Below, piece after piece: positions 1 through 8,023 of a DNA stretch of 64,000 nt. Position 1 is the stretch's first letter; each line of letters begins with the position of its first letter. The stretch is from Salipiger pentaromativorans (GTDB lineage Bacteria; Pseudomonadota; Alphaproteobacteria; Rhodobacterales; Rhodobacteraceae), in contig NZ_JAMDHK010000022.1 of NCBI RefSeq assembly GCF_024721115.1, positions 1 through 64,000 on the forward strand, given 5' to 3'. Under the pieces are notes generated by a model, which ran no database searches, was not told the origin of the DNA, and saw only the letters and a program-made list of their open reading frames with translations. The translations under genes and the position numbers were made by a program.

Positions 1-90
1 CGCCGTCAGCGTCGTCTTCCCGTGGTCAACGTGACCGATCGTGCCGATGTTGCAGTGCGGTTTGCCGCGCTCAAACTTTTCCTTTGCCAT
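1..90 (-). CDS. tuf: Elongation factor Tu, N-terminal fragment (cut by window edge)
   Basis: The first 30 codons of EF-Tu are visible, starting [20 protein letters not shown] and running into the P-loop GHVDHGKT, after which the window ends. EF-Tu is the GTPase that delivers aminoacyl-tRNA to the ribosome A site. The start is the family's invariant MA(K/R)xKFER methionine. Upstream on the same strand lies a lipoprotein gene with a gap of over 200 bp, so this copy is probably transcribed from its own promoter. The identification is secure because the N-terminus is nearly invariant; whether it is tufA or tufB cannot be judged here. Confidence 0.95.
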   Translation of the reverse strand, partial: MAKEKFERGKPHCNIGTIGHVDHGKTTLTA

Positions 91-149
91 CTCTTAAAGA
101 CGCCTCGCCTTTTCAGGGGCCCCAAGTGACCCGGTTTCGCATCGCGGGC

Positions 150-178
150 CGTTTAGTGTCTTGAAACGGGAAAATCAA
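150..178 (-). promoter_or_regulatory. Candidate sigma-70-like promoter for tuf
   Basis: Reading leftwards, TTGATT is followed after 17 bp by TAAACG, about 60 bp before the tuf start codon. The -35 is a fair match to TTGACA and the -10 a weak match to TATAAT. Placement and spacing are right, but sequence quality is low. Confidence 0.3.
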
Positions 179-322
179 GCTAATGATGCGCCCCGGCGCG
201 CGAGAGCACCCGCCTCGCGGCCCCCGGAACACAAAGCCTGGCCGGCATCGCCAAAACCCTTGATCGTACAGGCATATTGCCGCATTTCGGCCTTGCTTCG
301 AAAGCCCCGTGCGATGGCACGA

Positions 323-949
323 TCAGGCCGAGTCGCCGGTGCTGTCGGAGGCCGTTGCCGAATCCGTGACCGCCGTCTCGGGATCGGCTGCGGGCGGGTT
401 GGCCTCGGGGCCGCCGAACCAGCCCTCTTCCTCCTGCATGCGCCGCAGCCATTTCTCGATCTGTAGCGCCACATTGGCCGACAGGTTGCGCATCTGCTGC
501 GCCTTGGACTGGGTCACGCCCGACCCCACCACCGTCTCGGCCGAGAAGGATTCCAGCGCGGTGATCTGCTCGGGCTCTTCGTTCAGCTTCTTGCTGGCCG
601 CGTCGTCCCAGACCGTCACCCGCACGATCAGCGCCGATTTCGGGCTGAAGACCAGCGGAATGCCCGGCTGCGCCAGCACATAGCCTTCGACGCTGACGCC
701 CAGGTGATAGTACTTGTCCCCCGCCTGCCGGCGGAACCGCTCTTCCAGCGCCTTGTCCACCTCGGCAATCCACTCCTCGGCGCTGGCATCGCGCGACACC
801 GGCCCCTTGACCAGATTCGGCGCCACCACCTCGGCGAACCCGAGCTTGAAGTTCCCCAGCGGCTCGGCGGGCTTTTGCAGGTTGGACTGGCCGTTGGCGC
901 AGGCGGCAAGGCCCAGCACCAGACCGAGGACGGGAAACAGGCGGAACAT
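323..949 (-). CDS. Putative lipoprotein, DUF6778-like
   Basis: A 208-residue protein with a lipoprotein signal (hydrophobic stretch followed by LAAC, lipidated Cys at residue 17), so probably anchored on the periplasmic side of a membrane. The mature part holds regular alternating strands and a stretch resembling secreted domains with VRVTVWDDA. The C-terminus is acidic and rich in Asp, Ala, Thr and Ser, likely disordered. It resembles small lipoproteins found in Rhodobacteraceae that I associate with DUF6778, but no enzymatic motif is visible. It is transcribed towards tuf and is divergent from the next lipoprotein gene. Confidence 0.7.
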   Translation of the reverse strand: MFRLFPVLGLVLGLAACANGQSNLQKPAEPLGNFKLGFAEVVAPNLVKGPVSRDASAEEWIAEVDKALEERFRRQAGDKYYHLGVSVEGYVLAQPGIPLVFSPKSALIVRVTVWDDAASKKLNEEPEQITALESFSAETVVGSGVTQSKAQQMRNLSANVALQIEKWLRRMQEEEGWFGGPEANPPAADPETAVTDSATASDSTGDSA

Positions 950-1132
950 GGGGCCTCCGAGGGTCGCAGCGGGTCCGTTCAGGGATAGCCCAGCGCGCGC
1001 CGCCGCGCAATCTTGCCCGGCAGAGAGTGCGGAGAGATTGTCACATCGCCGCGAGCGCCGGGCCGGACGGGCTTGTCACCGCGCGGCGCATTGCCGACAC
1101 TCGTGCCCGCTTCCGCAACGATCCGCAGCACC

Positions 1133-1714
1133 GTGACCCGCCGCAATTTCTTCGCCCCCGTCCTGCTTGTCCTGTCACTCCTGCTGACCGCGGGCTGCGC
1201 CACCACGCCCCCGGACCGGCTGCCGCCGCCGAGCGAGGCCGAGATCGCCGCGCTGGCCCGCGAGATCCAGGCCCTCGGCCCCGGCATCGACCCAGCCGAG
1301 GCGGTGCGCGCGGCGCGAGTCTCGATCGAATATCCGCGCCGGCTGGCGCTGACCTATCAGATCACCGACCCGCCCTATATCCACAATATCAAGGTGAACC
1401 AGGGGCTGAAGCCGCGCGGGCTTTGCTATCAATGGGCCGACGATCTCGAGGCGCGGCTGCGGCAGGAGGGCTTTGCCACCCTGTCCCTGCACCGCGCCAT
1501 CGCCAATTCCGAGAACCCGCTGCGCATCGAACACAGCACGGTCATCGTCAGCGCACCGGGCGACGGAATGTATCAGGGGCTCGTGCTCGACCCCTGGCGC
1601 AATGGCGGGGTGCTGTACTGGGGGCCGGTCACGCAGGACCACAAATACCCCTGGCTGCCCCGGCAGGAGGTGTTTGCCCGCAAATATCAGAAACAACAAA
1701 GGGCGGCACGCTGA
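1133..1714 (+). CDS. Lipoprotein with possible Cys-His-Asp (transglutaminase-like) triad
   Basis: A 193-residue protein. I use the GTG start because it places a normal lipoprotein signal (hydrophobic run, then LLTAGC, Cys22) at the N-terminus; the frame is open further upstream but that part is not signal-like. In the mature domain, Cys98 (RGLCYQWADDL), His134 (IEHSTVIVS) and Asp153 (LVLDPWRNGG) occur in the order and local context of a transglutaminase/NlpC-type cysteine triad: Cys at a helix start, His in a strand, Asp in the following strand. I do not recognise a named family. It is divergent from the upstream lipoprotein and convergent with uspA, leaving 18 bp between stops. Confidence 0.75.
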   Translation: MTRRNFFAPVLLVLSLLLTAGCATTPPDRLPPPSEAEIAALAREIQALGPGIDPAEAVRAARVSIEYPRRLALTYQITDPPYIHNIKVNQGLKPRGLCYQWADDLEARLRQEGFATLSLHRAIANSENPLRIEHSTVIVSAPGDGMYQGLVLDPWRNGGVLYWGPVTQDHKYPWLPRQEVFARKYQKQQRAAR

Positions 1715-1732
1715 CCGCGCCGCCCCCATCGC

Positions 1733-2140
1733 TTATCTCAGCACATGCACCGCGCATTTGGCGTGGCGCACGACCTGCGTCGCGGTAGAGCCCATGAGCA
1801 GGTCGCCCATGCCCGGCCGGTGCGAGGCGATCACGATCAGATCGACACCGTTCTCCTCGGCCCAATCGAGGATGGTCCGGCCGGAATGCCCCTCGACCAC
1901 CAGCCCGGTGGCATGGCCCAGCTTCGCCGCCATCGCGTCGAGCTCGGATTGTATCGCCACCTGCGACTGCGCCAGATAATCCGGCGGCATGTAGCTGATG
2001 GCATAGCCCGGAATATGCTCCATGACATGCAGCAGCGTGATATTTGCATCCTCCGCTGCCAATGTCCGAGCCACCGCCATGGCCGCCTCGGCCTTGGCGT
2101 CGCTGTCGAATGCGATGGGGACCAGAATATTCTTGTACAT
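1733..2140 (-). CDS. Universal stress protein UspA family
   Basis: A 135-residue single-domain Usp protein. It begins with the family strand YKNILVPIAFDSDAKAE and carries the ATP-binding signature G-x2-G-x9-G-S near the C-terminus (HRPGMGDLLMGSTATQVV), followed by the terminal strand CAVHVL. Usp proteins are cytoplasmic nucleotide-binding dimers induced by growth arrest or oxygen limitation. An FNR-like palindrome 57 bp upstream of the start suggests induction at low oxygen, as known for usp genes in several proteobacteria. The start has an AGGAGG-type ribosome-binding site. Confidence 0.93.
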   Translation of the reverse strand: MYKNILVPIAFDSDAKAEAAMAVARTLAAEDANITLLHVMEHIPGYAISYMPPDYLAQSQVAIQSELDAMAAKLGHATGLVVEGHSGRTILDWAEENGVDLIVIASHRPGMGDLLMGSTATQVVRHAKCAVHVLR

Positions 2141-2196
2141 CTGCGGCCTCCTTTCCTCTCCTTCCGCAAAGTAGCCCTATCCGAAAGGATAGCACC

Positions 2197-2210
2197 TTGA
2201 TCCATATCAC
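2197..2210. promoter_or_regulatory. FNR/FnrL-type box upstream of uspA
   Basis: TTGAT-CCAT-ATCAC matches the FNR/FnrL consensus TTGAT-N4-ATCAA with one mismatch. It lies 57 bp before the uspA start and about 195 bp before the response-regulator gene on the other strand, so uspA is the likelier target. Confidence 0.6.
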
Positions 2211-2404
2211 CCGCCACGAACCTGTTTTGCATCACATTTCGGGCACAATCCGCCAATAATCTTCCCCCAGGCCGCAGAACGCGCCGCACCGATCCCTGCC
2301 CGCAGACCACCCCCCTCTGCGCCGGCATGCGACCGGAGCCATGCGATGCGGCCCGATCCGGCCGCGCCGCCCATCCCGAAACATAAGGAGCGAGGAGCGA
2401 GCCC

Positions 2405-3100
2405 ATGCGGTACCTGATTGCCGAAACGACCTGGAAGCTGGTGAGTCTGTCGAAAGCGGTTGCCGACAGCGGCACCCTGAGAACCCGGTGCGACGCCGGC
2501 GAGGAGATCGAGGATTTCCATCAGATGGGCGAACACGACCTGATCGTCCTGGATGCCGCGCAACTGCGGCGCCACTGTTCGCTCACCCGGCTGCGCGAGC
2601 TGAGACCCGACACGCCGATCTGCCTGATCGCCCGCAAGCCCGAGCCCGAGCAGATCGCGACCTGGCTGATGTCCGGCGCGGATACGGTGATCGACGAGGC
2701 CGCCCCGCTGCCCGAGATGCTCGGTCGGCTGGCGGCGGTGGCGCGTCGGGCGCATGGCATTGCGCAGCCCACGCTCGAACGCGGGCCGCTATACCTCGAT
2801 CTCGCGGCCCGGCGCGTGCATGTGGGCGAGGTCACCCTGTCGCTGTCGCCGAAGCTCTACGAGATCCTGGAATTTCTCGCGCTGCGCCCCGGACGGCTGG
2901 CTTCGCGCGAGGCGCTGCTCAACCATGTCTACGGGTTCGAGAACGAGCCGGCACCGCGCGTCTTCGACGTCTATATGTGCAATCTGCGCACCCATCTGAA
3001 CGGCATCGCCGGCGCGCTGCGGATCGACACGGTGCGTGGCTCGGGCTACCGGCTCGAAGTGACCGAACGGCGCAAGACCGCGCGGGCCCTGGCCGCCTGA
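2405..3100 (+). CDS. OmpR/PhoB-type DNA-binding protein with a degenerate receiver domain
   Basis: A 231-residue protein with a receiver-like N-terminal half and a winged-helix C-terminal half (about residues 130-222, ending with the characteristic DTVRGSGYRLE wing). In the receiver, the phospho-acceptor position is an Asp (LIVLD, D50), but the N-terminal acidic pair is reduced to one Glu (AETT), the switch Thr/Ser is not evident in PICLIARK, and the conserved Lys is replaced (VIDEAAP). It may therefore work without normal phosphorylation. No kinase gene is adjacent. An AGGAG-rich ribosome-binding site precedes the ATG. Confidence 0.85.
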   Translation: MRYLIAETTWKLVSLSKAVADSGTLRTRCDAGEEIEDFHQMGEHDLIVLDAAQLRRHCSLTRLRELRPDTPICLIARKPEPEQIATWLMSGADTVIDEAAPLPEMLGRLAAVARRAHGIAQPTLERGPLYLDLAARRVHVGEVTLSLSPKLYEILEFLALRPGRLASREALLNHVYGFENEPAPRVFDVYMCNLRTHLNGIAGALRIDTVRGSGYRLEVTERRKTARALAA

Positions 3101-3148
3101 GGCCATCCTTGCGAAGCGCCGTAGGCGCGAAACGGCACAACCGGGCAG

Positions 3149-3177
3149 CGGGCGCGCGGCAGAGACCAGCGCGCCCG
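3149..3177. terminator. Hairpin between convergent genes
   Basis: CGGGCGCGC and GCGCGCCCG form a 9-bp perfect stem with an 11-nt loop, between the stop of the winged-helix regulator and the stop of the ABM protein. The T run is short (GTTA), so it is a weak intrinsic terminator at best. Confidence 0.45.
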
Positions 3178-3182
3178 TTACG

Positions 3183-3503
3183 CTATCCGAAGACCGCTGC
3201 CACGTCGTACATCACCGGCTCGAAACTCCGGCAGAGCTCGTTGATCTTGCGGTTGCGGTTGCGCATTTCATCGCTGCGCAGCATCGCCTGGAAATCCTCG
3301 CGCCGGGTCCATTGCGAGTAATTCGCGATGCGCGTCTGCGCATCGTTCACATGCAGCCCGGCGGCGATGAAACCGGGCTGTTTCGAAATGAAGCATTCAT
3401 AGGCGTCGCGCAACGCATCGAGCAGATCCTGGCAGGTGCCGGGGGTCGTCTCGAATGTGGTGATCACGGTCTGACACGCGCTCGGGCTGGTGATTTTTGG
3501 CAT
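3183..3503 (-). CDS. Antibiotic biosynthesis monooxygenase (ABM) domain protein
   Basis: A 106-residue protein with the ferredoxin-like ABM pattern: ITSPSACQTVITTFETTPG at the first strand, PGFIAAGLHVNDAQTRIANYSQW in the middle and RNRKINELCRSFEPVMYDVAAV at the end. ABM proteins are small dimers; many act on quinones or haem, but the substrate cannot be deduced. The ATG is preceded by a strong GGAGGAG site. It is convergent with the winged-helix regulator and divergent from the DUF484 gene. Confidence 0.8.
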   Translation of the reverse strand: MPKITSPSACQTVITTFETTPGTCQDLLDALRDAYECFISKQPGFIAAGLHVNDAQTRIANYSQWTRREDFQAMLRSDEMRNRNRKINELCRSFEPVMYDVAAVFG

Positions 3504-3716
3504 GGCTCCTCCTCCATGCACCCAGTCTGGCACGGAACCGGGACAGCGCCAAACCTTTCCAAAGATGCGCGAAATCCACGCCTTTCCGAGCCTGTCCCCC
3601 GCCGCGCTTGACAGAAGCGCAACAGCGGGGCGAAACAGGCGCCCAAATCGAAAAAACAGGCGCAAAGCCGCCCGCGACCTGCTAGGGTCGCGAAAAAAGA
3701 GAATGACGAGACAGGC

Positions 3717-4427
3717 ATGAACCGCAGTTCCCAGACGATTGACGAGTCCCTGCGCGAAGAGATCATTTCGCGCCCCGACATGATCCTCGACGACCGGGAT
3801 CTGATGCAGGCGCTGATCGCCGCGAACGAACGCGCGATGGGCGGCAATATCGTCGATCTGCGCGGCATCGCCATGGAACGGCTCGAAGCCCGTCTCGACC
3901 GGCTCGAGGACACCCACCGCAGCGTCATTGCCGCAGCCTATGAGAACCTCGCCGGCACCAACCAGATTCACCGCGCGATCCTGCGGATGCTCGACCCCGT
4001 CGAGTTCGAACCCTTCCTGCACGATCTGGGCGGCGAGGTGGCCGAGATCCTGCGGGTGGACATGGTCCGTCTGGTGCTGGAATCGGCCCAGAACGACAGC
4101 GACCCGGCAGTCCGGCGGCTGGGCGACGTTCTGTCGGTCGCCGAGCCGGGCTTCATCGAGCGCTATATCTCGGACGGTCGGGAATCGCCCTTGCGCCAGG
4201 TCACGCTGCGACAGCTCAGCGGCGGCGACACGCGGATCTATGGCGACAAGGCCGACTGGATGCGTTCCGAAGCCTGCCTGAAGCTCGATTTCGGCCCGGG
4301 CCGTCTGCCCGGCCTGCTGGTGATGGGGTCCGAAGACCCGCATCTCTTCACACCGCAGCAGGGCACCGACCTGCTGGCCTTCTTCGCCGGGGTCTTCGAA
4401 CGCGCCATGCGGCGCTGGCTGTCGTGA
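3717..4427 (+). CDS. DUF484 family protein
   Basis: A 236-residue protein with the DUF484 layout: a short helical start with LIAANERAMGGNIVDLRGIAMERL, a coiled segment of about 30 residues, then a GAF-like domain ending in LLVMGSEDPHLFTPQQGTDLLAFFAGVFERAMRRWL. In many proteobacteria this gene sits directly before xerC, as it does here, where the stop overlaps the GTG start of xerC by 4 bp. Its molecular role is not established; the conserved pairing suggests a link with chromosome dimer resolution or simple translational coupling. Confidence 0.88.
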   Translation: MNRSSQTIDESLREEIISRPDMILDDRDLMQALIAANERAMGGNIVDLRGIAMERLEARLDRLEDTHRSVIAAAYENLAGTNQIHRAILRMLDPVEFEPFLHDLGGEVAEILRVDMVRLVLESAQNDSDPAVRRLGDVLSVAEPGFIERYISDGRESPLRQVTLRQLSGGDTRIYGDKADWMRSEACLKLDFGPGRLPGLLVMGSEDPHLFTPQQGTDLLAFFAGVFERAMRRWLS

Positions 4428-5350
4428 CGCTTGAGATCTCGCCCGCCGCGCGTGACGCGCTGGAGGGCTGGCTGACGGCCGCGCGGGCGCTGAAAGGCGC
4501 CGCCGAGAACACGCTCACCGCCTATCGCGCCGACGTGGTCGAGTTCATCGCCTTCCTGACGGCGCATCACGCCGAGCCGCAGGGGCTCGCACCGCTGGCG
4601 CGGGTGACGACGCCCGACATGCGTGCCTTCATGGCGCATCTGCGCGGCGGCGGCGCGGCGCCCCGCTCGATGGCGCGCAAGCTCTCGGCGGTCAAGAGCT
4701 TCTACCGCTGGCTGGCCGAGCGCGAGGGGTTCGAACCGACCGCCGTGCTGTCTGCCCGTGCGCCGAAGTTCCAGAAAAAGCTGCCCCGCCCGCTGGCCGA
4801 AGACGCCGCCCGCGCGATGATCGACACGGTGGGAATGCAGGCAACGGACGGCTGGATCGGCGCCCGCGACGCGGCGGTGGTGACGATGCTCTACGGCTGC
4901 GGGCTGCGGATTTCCGAGGCGCTGGGGCTCACGGGGCGCGACTGGCCGATGGGCGAGACGCTGCGCATCCTCGGCAAGGGCGGCAAGGAACGCATCGTGC
5001 CGGTGCTGCCGGTGGCCCGCTCCGCCGTTGCCACCTATCTGCGGCTCTGCCCATACGAAATGGGCACCGACGCACCGCTGTTTCGCGGCAAGCGCGGCGG
5101 GGCGCTGAACCCCCGGCTGATCCAGAAGGTGACCGAAAAGGCCCGCCTGCAACTCGGCCTGCCGGCGACGGCCACGCCACATGCGATGCGCCACAGCTTC
5201 GCCACCCATCTGCTGGCCGCGGGCGGCGACCTGCGCGCGATCCAGGAGCTTCTGGGCCATGCCTCGCTGTCGACGACCCAGGCCTATACGGCGGTCGACA
5301 CGGTGCATCTGATGAAGGTCTACGAGGCCACCCATCCCAAGGCAGGTTGA
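4424..5350 (+). CDS. xerC: Tyrosine recombinase XerC
   Basis: A 308-residue site-specific recombinase that resolves chromosome dimers at dif together with XerD. The N-terminal SAM-like core-binding domain (about residues 10-100) is followed by the catalytic domain with Arg162 (CGLRISEAL), the beta-hairpin Lys (GKGGKERIV), the box HAMRHSFATHLL with His253 and Arg256, His279 (LGHASLSTTQAYT) and the nucleophile Tyr288. All catalytic residues are present. The GTG start overlaps the DUF484 stop, indicating translational coupling. Assignment as XerC rather than XerD rests on the DUF484 neighbour. Confidence 0.93.
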   Translation: MTLEISPAARDALEGWLTAARALKGAAENTLTAYRADVVEFIAFLTAHHAEPQGLAPLARVTTPDMRAFMAHLRGGGAAPRSMARKLSAVKSFYRWLAEREGFEPTAVLSARAPKFQKKLPRPLAEDAARAMIDTVGMQATDGWIGARDAAVVTMLYGCGLRISEALGLTGRDWPMGETLRILGKGGKERIVPVLPVARSAVATYLRLCPYEMGTDAPLFRGKRGGALNPRLIQKVTEKARLQLGLPATATPHAMRHSFATHLLAAGGDLRAIQELLGHASLSTTQAYTAVDTVHLMKVYEATHPKAG

Positions 5351-5355
5351 CGCGG

Positions 5356-5401
5356 GCAAATCCCTTCCAGGGGATTTGCAAATCTTTTCGAAAAGATTTG
5401 C
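5356..5401. repeat. Double-hairpin intergenic repeat, copy 1
   Basis: Two back-to-back inverted repeats: GCAAATCCC / GGGATTTGC with a 6-nt loop, then a perfect 24-bp palindrome that shares its first GC with the end of the first hairpin. The element is followed by a CCCCGCCCCCGGCCC tract. The same architecture with related arms recurs upstream of rnhB. It starts 6 bp after the xerC stop codon and may terminate xerC transcription. Confidence 0.75.
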
Positions 5402-5452
5402 CCCGCCCCCGGCCCGCGCCTAGGTTGCCCCCGAACGACAAGGAGCGGTGCC

Positions 5453-6058
5453 ATGAAACTGCTGAAATCCGCGGCCTCCCCCTTCGTGCGCAAGGTGCTC
5501 GTCACGCTGCACGAAACCGGCCAGATGGACGAGGTCGAGATGATCGACGTCCACAACACCCCCCTGCAGCCCGATCCCACCGTGGCCGCGGCCAACCCCG
5601 CCGGCAAGATCCCCGCGCTTATCCGCAGCGATGCGCCGGCGCTCTACGACAGCCGGGTGATCTGTCGCTATCTCGATCACCGCGCCGGCACAGGCCTCTA
5701 CCCCGAGGCCCGCATCTGGGACACGCTCACGCTCGAGGCCACCGCCGACGCGATGATGGAGGCGGCCGTGCTCATCGTCTACGAAGAGCGCTTCCGCCCG
5801 GTCGAGGCGGTCTCGATGGATTGGATCGAAGGCCAGTGGACCAAGGTCGCGCGCGCCCTCGACGCGCTCAACACCCGCTGGATGGGCCACCTGCACGGAC
5901 GCACGGATATGGGCCATCTCGCCATCGGCTGCGCCCTCGGCTATCTCGACTTCCGTCATGACGTGCGCAAATGGCGCACCGGACGCGACGCGCTGGCCGA
6001 GTGGTATGCGGGCTTTGCCGAACGGCCCTCGATGAAAGCCACCGCGCCCTCGGCCTGA
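5453..6058 (+). CDS. Glutathione S-transferase family protein
   Basis: A 201-residue GST-like protein. The N-terminal thioredoxin fold shows KLLKSAASPFVRKV, the cis-proline and glutathione-contact region NPAGKIPALI, and the DSRVICRYLD segment that binds the glutamyl moiety. The C-terminal part is the all-helical GST domain ending around ALAEWYAGFAERPSM. GSTs conjugate or reduce with glutathione in the cytoplasm; the substrate is unknown. A clear AAGGAGC site precedes the ATG. The gene stands alone between xerC and psd. Confidence 0.92.
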   Translation: MKLLKSAASPFVRKVLVTLHETGQMDEVEMIDVHNTPLQPDPTVAAANPAGKIPALIRSDAPALYDSRVICRYLDHRAGTGLYPEARIWDTLTLEATADAMMEAAVLIVYEERFRPVEAVSMDWIEGQWTKVARALDALNTRWMGHLHGRTDMGHLAIGCALGYLDFRHDVRKWRTGRDALAEWYAGFAERPSMKATAPSA

Positions 6059-6134
6059 CGCCGCGGGGCTTGCGCGGCGGGCCGTTGCCCCGTAAGCGGC
6101 GGCAACCCCATTCCAACCGAGAGGACGCCACCCC

Positions 6135-6815
6135 ATGCGGATGCGCGACACCTTCCTGAAACCGATGCACCCCGAAGGCCGCAAATTCGTGGCCGCCTTC
6201 GCGGCCGTCAGCCTGTTCCTCTTCATGATCTGGGATCCGCTGGGCTGGATCGGCCTCGGCCTCACGGTCTGGTGCTACTATTTCTTCCGCGATCCCGACC
6301 GCGTCACCCCCACCCGTCCCGGTCTGATCATCAGCCCCGCCGACGGGGTGGTCTCGCTGATCGAACCCGCCGTACCCCCGGTGGAGCTGGGCATGGGCCC
6401 CGAGCCGCTGACCCGGGTCTCGGTCTTCATGTCGGTCTTCAACTGCCATGTGAACCGCGCGCCCGTGGCGGGCGAGCTTGTCCGCCTTGCCTACCGGCCC
6501 GGCAAGTTCCTGAACGCCTCGCTCGACAAGGCGTCGGAAGACAACGAGCGCAACGCGCTGCGCATCCGCATGGAAGACGGGCGCGAGATCGCCGTGGTGC
6601 AGATCGCCGGGCTCGTGGCGCGCCGCATCATGTGGTGGAAGCGCGAGGGCGACTGGCTCGACCGGGGCGAGCGCTTCGGTCTCATCCGCTTCGGCTCGCG
6701 GCTGGACGTCTATCTGCCCGAAGGCGTGGCGCCGCAGGTGGCGCTGGGGCAGACCATGATCGCCGGGGAAACGGTGATTGCCGATCTCACGGAAGGCGCC
6801 GGCGATGGACTCTGA
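6135..6815 (+). CDS. psd: Phosphatidylserine decarboxylase proenzyme
   Basis: A 226-residue short-type Psd, which converts phosphatidylserine to phosphatidylethanolamine at the inner membrane. Seen are an N-terminal membrane segment (about residues 20-50), [28 protein letters not shown] with the catalytic His, [18 protein letters not shown], and the Gly187-Ser188 self-cleavage site in [13 protein letters not shown] that creates the pyruvoyl group. It overlaps pssA by 11 bp, forming an operon in which PssA makes the substrate. Confidence 0.96.
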   Translation: MRMRDTFLKPMHPEGRKFVAAFAAVSLFLFMIWDPLGWIGLGLTVWCYYFFRDPDRVTPTRPGLIISPADGVVSLIEPAVPPVELGMGPEPLTRVSVFMSVFNCHVNRAPVAGELVRLAYRPGKFLNASLDKASEDNERNALRIRMEDGREIAVVQIAGLVARRIMWWKREGDWLDRGERFGLIRFGSRLDVYLPEGVAPQVALGQTMIAGETVIADLTEGAGDGL

Positions 6816-7560
6816 GCCGAGGGACGAGCGCGGCGCGGAAAAGCTGACGCTGATCCAGCTTCTGCCCAACATGCTGACCGTGGTGGCGATCTGCGCCGGG
6901 CTGACCGCCATCCGCATGGGGCTGCAAGGCTCTTACGAATATGCGGTCCAGCTCATCCTGCTGGCCGCCGTGCTCGACGGCATGGACGGCCGCCTCGCCC
7001 GCGCGCTGAAATCCGAAAGCGGTATGGGGGCCGAGCTCGACAGCCTTGCCGATTTCCTGAATTTCGGGGTGGCGCCGGGGCTGCTGCTTTACACCTGGGC
7101 GCTGGAAGACAGCCGCGGCTTCGGCTGGCTGGCGGTGCTGGTCTTTGCGATCTGCTCGGTCGTGCGTCTGGCGCGGTTCAACGTGCAGCGCAAATCCGAG
7201 GACAAGAGCCACGACAACGCCTATTTCACCGGTGTGCCCTCGCCCGCCGGGGCCATGCTGGTGATGCTGCCGATGTTCCTCAGCTTCGCGCTTGCCTCGG
7301 GGCCCTTCCTGCCGGACGCGGTGCTTGCGATCTGGATGGTGCTGATCGGTCTTTCGATGATCAGCCGCATTCCCACCTGGTCGTTCAAGACCACCCGCAT
7401 CCCCCGCAAGAGCGCCAAGTTCTTCCTGGTCGGCGTGGCCTTTGCCCTCGCCGCCGCCGTGACCTATGCCTGGATCACACTGGTGCTGTTCTGCATCGCC
7501 TATGTGGCGACGGTGATCGTCATGCTGCCGCGCCGGCGCATGTCCCCGCCGGACACCTGA
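6805..7560 (+). CDS. pssA: CDP-diacylglycerol-serine O-phosphatidyltransferase
   Basis: A 251-residue integral membrane enzyme that makes phosphatidylserine from CDP-diacylglycerol and serine, the step before Psd. The CDP-alcohol phosphotransferase signature is intact ([20 protein letters not shown] with following LDSLAD, containing the catalytic Asp residues). About eight hydrophobic helices follow, with [10 protein letters not shown] in a cytoplasmic loop. I use the ATG inside the end of psd because a GGAAGG site precedes it and the protein then begins MDSEPRDE, which fits the family. Confidence 0.95.
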   Translation: MDSEPRDERGAEKLTLIQLLPNMLTVVAICAGLTAIRMGLQGSYEYAVQLILLAAVLDGMDGRLARALKSESGMGAELDSLADFLNFGVAPGLLLYTWALEDSRGFGWLAVLVFAICSVVRLARFNVQRKSEDKSHDNAYFTGVPSPAGAMLVMLPMFLSFALASGPFLPDAVLAIWMVLIGLSMISRIPTWSFKTTRIPRKSAKFFLVGVAFALAAAVTYAWITLVLFCIAYVATVIVMLPRRRMSPPDT

Positions 7561-7619
7561 AGCCCCAAGACAAGACCAGGCGCCGCACCGGCGACAGCGC
7601 CGCAAGAAAGGACGACCCG

Positions 7620-7916
7620 ATGAGCGATCAAAGCGACGAATGGATCTATGACGAGGCCAGCGGCGAGTGGCGCCCGGCCTCGGAGGTGGCGGCGGACCAG
7701 GCCGTCGAGGTGCGCGATGCGGCGGGCAATATCCTGAGCGACGGGGATTCCGTGGTGCTGACCAAGGATCTGAAGGTCAAGGGCGCGGGCCAGACGCTGA
7801 AACAGGGCACGGTGATCCGGTCGATCCGGCTGACCGACAATCCCGAAGAGATCGACTGCCGCCACGACACGATCAAGGGCCTGGTGCTGCGCACAGAGTT
7901 CGTCAAGAAGCGCTGA
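7620..7916 (+). CDS. PhnA-domain (YjdM-like) protein lacking the zinc ribbon
   Basis: A 98-residue protein whose residues 27-98 match the C-terminal PhnA domain: VEVRDAAGNILSDGDSVVL, TKDLKVKG, GTVIRSIRL, and IDCRHDTIKGLVLRTEFVKKR at the end. The N-terminal Cys4 zinc ribbon of typical YjdM/PhnA proteins is missing; instead there is a short acidic, Trp-containing segment (WIYDEASGEWRPAS). Despite the historical name, this family's link to phosphonate use is doubtful. It follows pssA by 59 bp on the same strand, with an AGGACG-type site. Confidence 0.87.
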   Translation: MSDQSDEWIYDEASGEWRPASEVAADQAVEVRDAAGNILSDGDSVVLTKDLKVKGAGQTLKQGTVIRSIRLTDNPEEIDCRHDTIKGLVLRTEFVKKR

Positions 7917-7921
7917 CGGAT

Positions 7922-7991
7922 GGTGGGCAGATTGCCCACCCTACACGATCCGGGAACCGTCAGGCGAAGTAGGGTGGGCAATCTGCCCACC
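7922..7991. repeat. Paired 23-bp palindromic repeat in inverted orientation
   Basis: Two identical 23-bp units lie face to face, 24 bp apart, just after the PhnA-like stop codon. Each unit is itself a hairpin (GTGGGCA / TGCCCAC around GAT) flanked by CCTAC or GTAGG. An identical third unit is found inside coaBC. This resembles REP/BIME-like intergenic palindromes. Confidence 0.85.
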
Positions 7992-8023
7992 ACGCCGCAA
8001 TCCCCCCCATCGCCCGGCACGAA

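Noticed and set aside
3504..4343. Upstream extension of the ABM protein frame to 386 codons
   Set aside because: The extension is antisense to DUF484; a strong ribosome-binding site and a normal ABM length support the start at 3503.
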